Source: Bacteroidales bacterium (GTDB lineage Bacteria > Bacteroidota > Bacteroidia > Bacteroidales > P3). From it: a DNA stretch of 10,962 nt. The stretch covers positions 1-10,962 of the forward strand of contig CAAGNU010000326.1 of the NCBI GenBank assembly GCA_900771365.1, read 5' to 3'. The first letter of the stretch is position 1. The number at the start of each line of letters is the position of its first letter. Both the position numbers and the translations under genes were made by a program. The notes beneath the pieces were generated by a model. The model was given only the letters and a program-made list of their open reading frames with translations, ran no database searches and was not told the origin of the DNA. Positions 5,207 to 10,962 of this stretch are shown piece after piece.

Positions 5207-6640
5207 ATGATGAATAAAAAGAAAATTATCGGTTGGGTTGTAGCCATCGTGCTGACCCTTTTCTGCTGGTGCGTTCCTACTGACTTCTTCGGCATCGAAG
5301 GCCTCACTGTCGTGGAGCAGCGCATCATCGCCCTCTTTGTCTTTGCAGCCGCAATGTGGATTGCCGAGCCTATCCCCATCTGGACCACCTCTGTGCTGGT
5401 CATGGTGCTGATGCTTGTCACCACGTCCGACTCTATGTTGAAACTCTTCTGCCCTGGCGGCGAGCTGCCTGAGAACGCAATCTCGTATAAGGCTATCATG
5501 GCCGCTTTCGCAGATCCTACCATCATGCTCTTCATGGGCGGCTTCGTGCTGGCTATCGCCGCTACGAAGTATAAGTTCGACGCCGCTCTGGCTAAGGTTA
5601 TGATGAAGCCTTTCGGCAGCAAGCCCACTATGGTGATGCTCGGCTTTATCGTCATCACGGCACTCTTCTCCATGTTTATGAGCAACACGGCTACGGCCGC
5701 TATGATGCTCGCCATCCTGACCCCTGTGCTTGCCTCCCTCAAGGAGAGCAAGGGCCGCATCGGTCTCGCCCTGGCCATCCCCATCGCTGCTAACGTGGGC
5801 GGCATGGGCACCCCCATCGGAACGCCTCCTAACGCCACCGCTGTGAAGTACCTCTCCGACAACCTCGGTCAGGCTGTGGATTTCGGCCACTGGATGCTCC
5901 TCATGGTCCCCATGGTCATCGTTATTCTCTTCTTCGCTTGGATTATCCTCCAGAAGATGTTCCCCTTCGAGAAGGGCGAGCGCGTGAATGTGGAGATTGA
6001 GGGCGAGTTCGACAAGAGCCCCAAGGCCTGGGTGGTCTATATCACCTTCGTGGTCACCATCCTGCTGTGGGTCACAGGTAAGCTCACCGGCCTCAACTCC
6101 TTCACCGTGGCTCTGATTCCCTTCGCCGTCTTCACGCTTTGCGGCATCTTCGACAAGAACGACCTCAAGCGCATCGACTGGGACGTCCTCTGGCTCGTGG
6201 CTGGCGGCTTTGCCCTCGGCGTGGGTCTCGACAAGACTGGCCTTGCCGGCCACCTTGTTGAGAGCATACCTTTCAACACATGGCCCGTCATGGTGGTGCT
6301 CATCGGCAGCGGTTTGCTCTGCCTGCTCATGTCCACCTTCATGTCGAACAGCGCTACGGCAGCTCTGCTCATCCCCATCCTCGCAGCTGTGGGCACGGGT
6401 ATGACAAACGAGCTGGCAGCCTTCGGCGGCGCAGCTACGCTGCTGGTGGGTATCGCACTTTCGGCTTCGCTTGCAATGGCTCTGCCTATCTCTACGCCTC
6501 CCAATGCGCTGGCATACGGCAAGGGCTTCATCAAGCAGAAGGATATGGCTATCGTGGGTATTCTTGTCGGCATCTTCGGCATGATTATCGCCTACGGCTG
6601 GCTCATCCTTTCGGCCAAGCTCGGCCTCTCGGTCTGCTAG
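5207..6640 (+). CDS. DASS/SLC13 family sodium:anion symporter
   Basis: 477 residues with about a dozen hydrophobic segments across the inner membrane. The DASS family (CitT, SdcS, VcINDY) imports di- or tricarboxylates, sometimes sulfate, usually with Na+. Both halves of the inverted-repeat fold carry their signature: SNT at 159-161 with TPPN at 206-209, and SNS at 380-382 with TPPN at 430-433. These tips bind substrate carboxylate and Na+ in the family; the second motif has Ser where Thr is commoner. Length and motif spacing match a complete transporter. Two ATGs are adjacent (5207, 5210) and there is no Shine-Dalgarno; the heptad array runs right up to the start. The downstream barrel protein may supply outer-membrane passage. 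Substrate cannot be fixed from sequence: C4-dicarboxylate is the default guess. Confidence 0.92.
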   Translation: MMNKKKIIGWVVAIVLTLFCWCVPTDFFGIEGLTVVEQRIIALFVFAAAMWIAEPIPIWTTSVLVMVLMLVTTSDSMLKLFCPGGELPENAISYKAIMAAFADPTIMLFMGGFVLAIAATKYKFDAALAKVMMKPFGSKPTMVMLGFIVITALFSMFMSNTATAAMMLAILTPVLASLKESKGRIGLALAIPIAANVGGMGTPIGTPPNATAVKYLSDNLGQAVDFGHWMLLMVPMVIVILFFAWIILQKMFPFEKGERVNVEIEGEFDKSPKAWVVYITFVVTILLWVTGKLTGLNSFTVALIPFAVFTLCGIFDKNDLKRIDWDVLWLVAGGFALGVGLDKTGLAGHLVESIPFNTWPVMVVLIGSGLLCLLMSTFMSNSATAALLIPILAAVGTGMTNELAAFGGAATLLVGIALSASLAMALPISTPPNALAYGKGFIKQKDMAIVGILVGIFGMIIAYGWLILSAKLGLSVC

Positions 6641-6734
6641 TGAAAGAATCATAAATTAAGAATTATGATTTATGAGTCGGCTGCCGCGTTAGGTTTCTGC
6701 CTCCACTCATAAATCATAATTCTTAAATCGTAAA
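6641..6734. repeat. Heptad inverted element between the DASS and porin genes
   Basis: Perfect 22-bp inverted repeat: 6656-6677 pairs with 6705-6726 around a 27-base loop. The loop contains GGCTGCCGC (6679-6687), the reverse complement of the GCGGCAGCC core. Units on the right are TCATAAA, TCATAAT, TCTTAAA, TCGTAAA (6707-6734). Units on the left (TGAAAGA, ATCATAA, ATTAAGA, ATTATGA, TTTATGA) start directly after the DASS stop codon. The text differs from the TCTCAAT arrays but period and layout are the same. Confidence 0.8.
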
Positions 6735-6745
6735 TTTATATCATA

Positions 6746-8149
6746 ATGAAGAAACTTGTTTTATCAATTCTCTCCTTGATGGTTTTCGGCACTGTGATGG
6801 CACAGAGCAACGATACCAAGAACGAGCCTAAGGCTCCGGAGAAGGCTGCGGCCAAGGTTAAGGTGACGCCTTACGGCTTCGTCCGCAACTATTTCAACTA
6901 TGATAGTCGCAACACTTACGTGAGTAATGGAGGTGAGTATAATATGATCCCTTACGACGAGAAGTGGAACGGCACGCAAGAGGCTTGTGACGAGATGGGC
7001 GTGGAACGCGCAGATATGAACGCTGTGCCTCAGGCTCATTTCCTCGCTCTCACGACTCGTATCGGCTTGAAGCTCGCCGGTCCCGAGGTGCTCGGCGCTA
7101 AGACAAGCGGCCAGATTGAGGGCGACTTCGGTGGCTTCAGCACCACCAACTCTATCTTCCGCATCCGTCATGCTTATTTGAAGTTGAACTGGGATAAGAA
7201 CGACGGCGGCCTGCGTCAGGAACTGCTTGCCGGCCAGACTTGGCATCCCCTGAGCGGCGACATCATGCCTGAGGTCCTCGGCATGGCTGCTGGCGCTCCT
7301 TTCCGTGCTCACAGTCGCACACCTCAGCTGCGCTACACCCTCTACGATGGCAACGGACTGGGATTCACGGCTGCGGCTCTCTATCAGCTTCAGTATATGT
7401 ACAACGGTCCTTCGTACAGCGATGGCAAATGGAGCAGCACGAACAGCACGAGTTTTGCCAACCAGGCTGTTGTCCCCGAGCTCTTCCTCGGCGTGCAGTA
7501 TAAGGATGACCATATCTACACACAGATTGGTAGCACCTGCCAGACCATTCGTCCCCGCACTTTCGGTTATGTGACTAAGACTGTGGGCGAAGGTGCAGAA
7601 GCTGTGAGCAAGACGGTCGCCGTGCCCGTTGATGAACTGCTCACCACCTTCACACCGACATTCTATTTCCAATACACCCAGAACCTGTTTGCAGCCAAAT
7701 TCCGCACCATCTATGCAAACAACACCAGCCACGTCAACCAGATGAACGGATATGCTGTTACGAATGTGCTTGAGGACGGATCATGGGAGTATGCACCGCT
7801 GAGAGCTACAATCAGCTACCTCAACTTTGCCTATGGTAAGAAGTACCGCGCCGACCTCTTTTTCGGCTACATGAAGAACCTCGGCGCTGCTGAAAACCTC
7901 TGGGATTTTGGTGGTGGCAAGCACTACATCTACATGAAAGGCGGCGAGAACTTCACCAACCTCAACAGCATCTTCCGTATAGCTCCTTCCATCAGTTACA
8001 ACCTGCCGCATTTCAATTTCGGCTTGGAGTATGAGTGGACAGCCTGCACTTACGGCGAGCAGGACGCAAACGGCAGTATTCTCGACAACGAGAAACTCCA
8101 TGCCGTGGCCAATCACCGCATCTGCGCCCTTATCAAGTACAACTTCTAA
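6746..8149 (+). CDS. Outer-membrane beta-barrel (porin-like) protein
   Basis: 467 residues. There is a clear signal peptide: MKK, a hydrophobic stretch LVLSILSLMVFGTVMA, and cleavage near A19/Q20. A short Lys/Ala/Pro-rich linker (about 24-40) follows, then PYGFVRNYFNYDSRN, a typical opening strand of Bacteroidota porin-like barrels. The rest is rich in alternating aromatic strands and Gly/Asn turns (RIGLKLAGPEV, GQIEGDFGGF, TPTFYFQYTQNLFAAKFRTIY) and ends in KYNF, with the C-terminal Phe usual for outer-membrane barrels. It may belong to the DcaP-like trimeric porin group (tentative). It follows the DASS symporter by 105 bases and precedes a strong terminator, so it is probably the last gene of that unit. 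A channel for the anion taken up by the symporter is a reasonable inference, not shown. Confidence 0.85.
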   Translation: MKKLVLSILSLMVFGTVMAQSNDTKNEPKAPEKAAAKVKVTPYGFVRNYFNYDSRNTYVSNGGEYNMIPYDEKWNGTQEACDEMGVERADMNAVPQAHFLALTTRIGLKLAGPEVLGAKTSGQIEGDFGGFSTTNSIFRIRHAYLKLNWDKNDGGLRQELLAGQTWHPLSGDIMPEVLGMAAGAPFRAHSRTPQLRYTLYDGNGLGFTAAALYQLQYMYNGPSYSDGKWSSTNSTSFANQAVVPELFLGVQYKDDHIYTQIGSTCQTIRPRTFGYVTKTVGEGAEAVSKTVAVPVDELLTTFTPTFYFQYTQNLFAAKFRTIYANNTSHVNQMNGYAVTNVLEDGSWEYAPLRATISYLNFAYGKKYRADLFFGYMKNLGAAENLWDFGGGKHYIYMKGGENFTNLNSIFRIAPSISYNLPHFNFGLEYEWTACTYGEQDANGSILDNEKLHAVANHRICALIKYNF

Positions 8150-8165
8150 AGGAGCATTTGTGTGT

Positions 8166-8190
8166 TTTTTCTTCCTTTTTAGAAGAAAAA
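8166..8190. repeat. A/T-rich hairpin just after the porin gene
   Basis: TTTTTCTTC (8166-8174) and GAAGAAAAA (8182-8190) are perfect 9-bp inverted repeats with a 7-base loop. The stem is weak and is followed by CAGCC rather than a U-run, so it is probably secondary to the stronger terminator downstream. Confidence 0.4.
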
Positions 8191-8213
8191 CAGCCAATAT
8201 TGCAGATAAAAAT

Positions 8214-8249
8214 GAGACAGCACTTTATTGTGTGCTGTCTCGTTTTTTG
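8214..8249 (+). terminator. Intrinsic terminator after the porin gene
   Basis: GAGACAGCAC (8214-8223) and GTGCTGTCTC (8232-8241) make a perfect 10-bp stem with an 8-base loop, followed by G and six T (8243-8248). This is a classical rho-independent terminator and separates the porin unit from queA. Confidence 0.93.
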
Positions 8250-8324
8250 TTAAATGGAGATAAAAAATAATGTGCTTGATATGAGTGTGTTATAATTTAT
8301 TTTTGCTTTAAAAAGTTAAAAAAC

Positions 8325-8355
8325 TTGACAACGGCTTGAAAATTTCGTATCTTTG
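8325..8355 (+). promoter_or_regulatory. Promoter of queA (and probably rarA)
   Basis: TTG at 8325-8327 (within TTGACA) and TATCTTTG at 8348-8355 are separated by 20 bases, fitting the Bacteroidota -33/-7 promoter. Transcription would start near 8361. The ATG at 8336 lies between the boxes and cannot be in the mRNA, which fixes the queA start at 8393. Confidence 0.85.
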
Positions 8356-8392
8356 CATGTTTTTTTTGCAAAATAACGCTTTTTTTATTGAT

Positions 8393-9448
8393 ATGAAACT
8401 GTCTTATTATAATTTCACGCTCCCGAAGGAGCTGATTGCGGAGAAGCCTTCGAAACAGAGGGACGAGGCACGCCTGATGGTGTTGCACCGCGACACGAAG
8501 CAGATAGAGCATCGCCTGTTCAAAGACTTGATTGAGTATGTTAATGAGGGCGATGTTGTGGTGGCAAACAACACCAAGGTGTTCCCTGCTCTGCTGTATG
8601 GCGAGAAGGAGAAGACGGGTGCGAAAATTACCGTCTTCTTGCAGCGTGAGCTGAATAGGGAGATGCGTCTGTGGGATGTGATTGTGGATCCCGCACGAAA
8701 GATCCGTATCGGCAACAAACTTTATTTCGGACCCAATGAGAGCTTGGTGGCCGAGGTGATTGACAACACTACGTCGCGCGGACGCACGGTGCGCTTTTTG
8801 TTCGACGGTACGCATGAGGAGTTCATCAAGCATATCCGTAGCCTCGGCCATACGCCTCTTCCCGAGGAGCTGCAGCGTCTGCGCAACATCGAAAACTGGG
8901 ATGCCGACCGCTATCAGACCATTTATGCAAAGCACGAAGGCGCCGTGGCAGCCCCTATTGCGGGTCTGCATTTCAGCCGTGAACTTTTGAAACGTTTTGA
9001 AATCAAAGATGTCTCTTGGCAGGAATTGACGTTGCATTGCGGCATGGGCAACTTCAAGGATATTGAAGTGGAGGATCTGTCTAAGCACAGGATGGATTCA
9101 GAAGAAATGCATATCTCTACTGAGGTATGCGACGCAATTATGAATGCCAAGGCTGCTGGCCACAAAATCTGCGTGGTAGGAACCACCACGATGCGTGCCG
9201 TGGAGAGTGCTGTAACGGTGCTGGGCAAGATTAGCGCCTTTGATGGTTGGACGAGTAAGTTCATCTATTATCCTTACGAGTTCTCTATCGCCGATATGCT
9301 GGTAACGAATTTCCATCATCCCAAGTCGTCACACTATATCCTGGTTTCGGCTTTCGGAGACCCCGATTTCGTGGGCCTGGCTTACGATGTGGCCATCCGT
9401 GAAAAATACAAATTTTCCACTTACGGGGATGCGATGCTGATTGTTTAA
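8393..9448 (+). CDS. queA: S-adenosylmethionine:tRNA ribosyltransferase-isomerase
   Basis: 351 residues, the normal family length. QueA moves and isomerises the ribosyl group of S-adenosylmethionine onto the preQ1 base at tRNA position 34 to give epoxyqueuosine, a late step of queuosine synthesis in the cytoplasm. The conserved blocks are present in order: VVANNTKVFPALLYG, GHTPLPEELQR, RYQTIYAKHEGAVAAPIAGLHFS, LTLHCGMGNFKDIEVEDLSKHRMDSE and TNFHHPKSSHYILVSAF. The start ATG 8393 (MKLSYYNFTLP) is chosen because an earlier in-frame ATG at 8336 lies inside the promoter. Some homologues have V-G-A-G-T-F where this has C-G-M-G-N-F. The gene is followed by rarA after 99 bases; no other queuosine genes are in the window. 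Confidence 0.96.
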   Translation: MKLSYYNFTLPKELIAEKPSKQRDEARLMVLHRDTKQIEHRLFKDLIEYVNEGDVVVANNTKVFPALLYGEKEKTGAKITVFLQRELNREMRLWDVIVDPARKIRIGNKLYFGPNESLVAEVIDNTTSRGRTVRFLFDGTHEEFIKHIRSLGHTPLPEELQRLRNIENWDADRYQTIYAKHEGAVAAPIAGLHFSRELLKRFEIKDVSWQELTLHCGMGNFKDIEVEDLSKHRMDSEEMHISTEVCDAIMNAKAAGHKICVVGTTTMRAVESAVTVLGKISAFDGWTSKFIYYPYEFSIADMLVTNFHHPKSSHYILVSAFGDPDFVGLAYDVAIREKYKFSTYGDAMLIV

Positions 9449-9542
9449 TTGAGAATTGAGAATTGGGAATTGAGAATTAGGGCGGTAGCCGTCATGCGGT
9501 AGCCAATTCTCAATTCTCAATTCGTCATTCTTCATTCGTCAT
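9447..9542. repeat. Heptad inverted element between queA and rarA
   Basis: The left array has units AATTGAG, AATTGAG, AATTGGG, AATTGAG (9447-9474) and begins inside the queA TAA stop codon. The centre has GCGGTAGCC twice (9482-9490 and 9496-9504) separated by GTCAT. The right array has TCTCAAT, TCTCAAT, TCGTCAT, TCTTCAT, TCGTCAT (9508-9542) and ends 5 bases before the rarA ATG. Segments 9447-9464 and 9505-9522 are perfect 18-bp inverted repeats. No promoter is visible, so rarA is probably co-transcribed with queA. Confidence 0.8.
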
Positions 9543-9547
9543 TAAAT

Positions 9548-10801
9548 ATGAAGCCTTTAGCAGAAATATTGCGTCCTAACACCCTCGATGACTATATCGG
9601 CCAGCAGCATTTGGTCGGTAAAGGGTCTGTGTTGCGCACTCTTATCGATAGCGGGCGTATCCCTTCGATGATTCTCTGGGGACCTCCGGGGATTGGTAAG
9701 ACGACTTTGGCTATGATTATCAGTCATACGCTGCAGCGTCCATTTCATACGCTGAGTGCTATCAGCAGCGGTGTGAAGGAGGTTCGCGAGGTGATTGAGG
9801 CAGCCAAGGCGGAAGAGGGGACAGTCCTTTTTATCGATGAGATTCATCGTTTCTCCAAGAGCCAGCAAGATTCGCTGCTGGGGGCTGTGGAGAAGGGCAT
9901 CATCACGCTGATAGGTGCCACAACGGAGAATCCTTCGTTTGAGGTCATCTCGGCCTTGCTTTCTCGCTGTCAAGTGTATGTCCTCAAGCCTTTTGGCGAA
10001 GCGGAGATGCGGCAGTTGTTAGATAGCGCTGTACGGCATTATGCTGAGGCCGGACGCGAGGTCCATGTGGCTGAGGCGGAAGCAATATTCCGTATTTCAG
10101 GGGGTGATGCCCGCAAGTTGTTGAACGCGATAGAGCTTTTGGTGAACAATTGTCCCAATCCAGTTGTAGTAATAGATAATGCCGTTACTACGCAGGTTAT
10201 CCAGCAAAATCTCGCTTTCTACGATAAGTTGGGCGACACACATTATGACATCATCAGTGCTTTCATTAAGTCGATGAGGGGGAGCGACCCTAATGCTGCC
10301 GTATACTGGCTCGCCCGCATGATTGAGGGTGGGGAAGACCCGGTGTTCATCGCTCGCCGTATGCTCATCTTCGCTTCGGAGGATATCGGCAACAGCAATC
10401 CCAACGCACTGCTTCTGGCTAACGCCTGTTTCGACGCGGTCACCAAGCTGGGATATCCCGAGTGCCGTATCACGCTCTCTCAGTGTGCCGTCTACTTGGC
10501 TTCTTCGCCTAAGAGCAACAGTACCTATGCGGCTCTTGGTGCCGCACAGCAGATGGTGAAGCAGACGGGCGACCTCCCTGTGCCCCTGCATATCCGTAAT
10601 GCGCCGACCAAGCTCATGAAGGAGATGGGATACCATGAAGGCTACAAATATGCCCATGATTTCCAAGGCAACTTTGTGGAACAGGAGTTTCTCCCAGATG
10701 TGTTGCGGGGTGTCAAGTTCTACGAGCCGGGACAGAACCCACGTGAAGAAGAAACTCGACGTCTCCTCCGCTCTCGGTGGGGCACAAAATACGGCTACTG
10801 A
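9548..10801 (+). CDS. rarA: Replication-associated recombination protein A (AAA+ ATPase, RarA/MgsA/WRNIP1 family)
   Basis: 417 residues, full length for the family. RarA is a clamp-loader-like AAA+ ATPase that acts at stalled or gapped replication forks. Visible features are the N-terminal PLAEILRPNTLDDYIGQQHLVG, Walker A GPPGIGKT (45-52), Walker B VLFIDEIHRF (93-102) with D97/E98, the sensor-1 region GATTENPSFEV, the SRC arginine-finger region after ALL, and sensor-2 SGGDARKLLNAIE. The C-terminal half carries the conserved HYDIISAFIKSMRGSDPNAAVYWLARM and MLIFASEDIGNSNPNAL segments and the helical oligomerisation domain ending near KYAHDFQGNFVEQEFLPD. The start ATG 9548 gives the standard N-terminus. 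It is likely co-transcribed with queA. Confidence 0.96.
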   Translation: MKPLAEILRPNTLDDYIGQQHLVGKGSVLRTLIDSGRIPSMILWGPPGIGKTTLAMIISHTLQRPFHTLSAISSGVKEVREVIEAAKAEEGTVLFIDEIHRFSKSQQDSLLGAVEKGIITLIGATTENPSFEVISALLSRCQVYVLKPFGEAEMRQLLDSAVRHYAEAGREVHVAEAEAIFRISGGDARKLLNAIELLVNNCPNPVVVIDNAVTTQVIQQNLAFYDKLGDTHYDIISAFIKSMRGSDPNAAVYWLARMIEGGEDPVFIARRMLIFASEDIGNSNPNALLLANACFDAVTKLGYPECRITLSQCAVYLASSPKSNSTYAALGAAQQMVKQTGDLPVPLHIRNAPTKLMKEMGYHEGYKYAHDFQGNFVEQEFLPDVLRGVKFYEPGQNPREEETRRLLRSRWGTKYGY

Positions 10802-10841
10802 AATCTGGCACAGTGAACATTGATCAGTAATCTGACAATAC

Positions 10842-10861
10842 AGACGTGGCGCGCCGCGTCT
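10842..10861. repeat. GC-rich palindrome after rarA
   Basis: AGACGTGGCGCGCCGCGTCT is self-complementary except for one T/G position, with GGCGCGCC at its centre. It begins 41 bases after the rarA stop. It could form a hairpin but has no U-run; it may be a terminator or a dispersed repeat. Confidence 0.55.
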
Positions 10862-10865
10862 CTAC

Positions 10866-10886
10866 TCATTATTAATTATTCATTAC
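10866..10886 (+). repeat. Short heptad array after rarA
   Basis: Three 7-base units: TCATTAT, TAATTAT, TCATTAC. They are followed by a GC-rich stretch (about 10890-10904) and then by the TCTCAAT array, which repeats the array, GC core, array layout of the other spacers. Confidence 0.55.
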
Positions 10887-10907
10887 TCAACCGGCACCCG
10901 CCCTAAT

Positions 10908-10962
10908 TCTCAATTCTCAATTCTCAATTCTCAATTCTCAATTCTCAATTCTCAATTCTCAA
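10908..10962 (+). repeat. Pure TCTCAAT tandem array running off the window end
   Basis: Seven complete identical TCTCAAT units and six bases of an eighth, with no variants, continuing past the end of the window. The right arms at 5172-5206 and 9508-9542 have five units each, with variants. The perfect identity suggests recent expansion or ongoing slippage. Copy number may also be an assembly artefact. Confidence 0.9.

Noticed and set aside
5195..6652. 485-codon minus-strand open frame
   Set aside because: It is a His/Asp/Glu-rich shadow exactly opposite the DASS transporter; no family resemblance.
8336..8392. Earlier queA start at ATG 8336 giving 370 residues
   Set aside because: It lies between the -33 and -7 boxes of the promoter, and the family N-terminus begins at MKLSYYNFTLP (8393).
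9447..9542. Spacer hairpins as ordinary intrinsic terminators
   Set aside because: The stems are long but no U-run follows any of them, and the genes downstream have no visible promoter, so complete termination there is unlikely.
10908..10962. Possible CRISPR or similar repeat-spacer array
   Set aside because: The 7-base units are directly contiguous with no spacers, so this is a simple tandem repeat.

Overview
The window looks like a chromosomal piece of a Bacteroidales bacterium, most likely Prevotella-like (genus is a guess). The evidence is a protein with a type IX secretion (Por) sorting domain, two TATCTTTG -7 boxes of the Bacteroidota TAnnTTTG type, a small membrane protein resembling the GldL N-terminus, and A/T-rich leaders with almost no Shine-Dalgarno signal. 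All convincing genes are on the + strand.

Layout. Positions 1-1662 hold the 3' part of a secreted T9SS protein; its 5' end is outside the window and its N-terminal part is broken by two slippage-type indels. Positions 1663-2260 are gene-free and hold palindromic repeats, a heptad array and the arcC promoter. Then come carbamate kinase (arcC), a 180-residue membrane protein with a duplicated GldL-like hairpin, ornithine carbamoyltransferase, a DASS/SLC13 anion symporter and an outer-membrane barrel protein. A strong intrinsic terminator follows (8214-8249). A second unit starts from a good promoter at 8325-8355 with queA (queuosine biosynthesis), followed by rarA (replication-associated AAA+ ATPase). 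The window ends inside a pure 7-bp tandem repeat.

Working together. OTCase run backwards (citrulline to ornithine plus carbamoyl phosphate) followed by carbamate kinase would yield ATP, ammonia and CO2, as in the arginine deiminase route. No arginine deiminase gene is in the window. The barrel protein and the symporter could carry an anionic substrate across the outer and inner membranes, but neither substrate can be read from the sequence. queA and rarA are housekeeping genes with no evident link to the upstream set.

The most unusual signal is in the spacers. At least four intercistronic gaps, and the regions before arcC and after rarA, carry arrays of 7-bp units. The units differ in text from spacer to spacer (TCTCAAT, TCATAAA, TCACAAA, TCGTCAT, TCATTAT) but keep the period and a TCNNNAW-like pattern. 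In several spacers an inverted array stands on each side of a short GC-rich core, GCGGCAGCC or a near variant, and the arrays run almost from stop codon to start codon. This looks like one modular family of hairpin-forming intercistronic repeats. A second family, built on the palindrome CCCCTTTCSGAAAGGGG, sits in the spacers around arcC.
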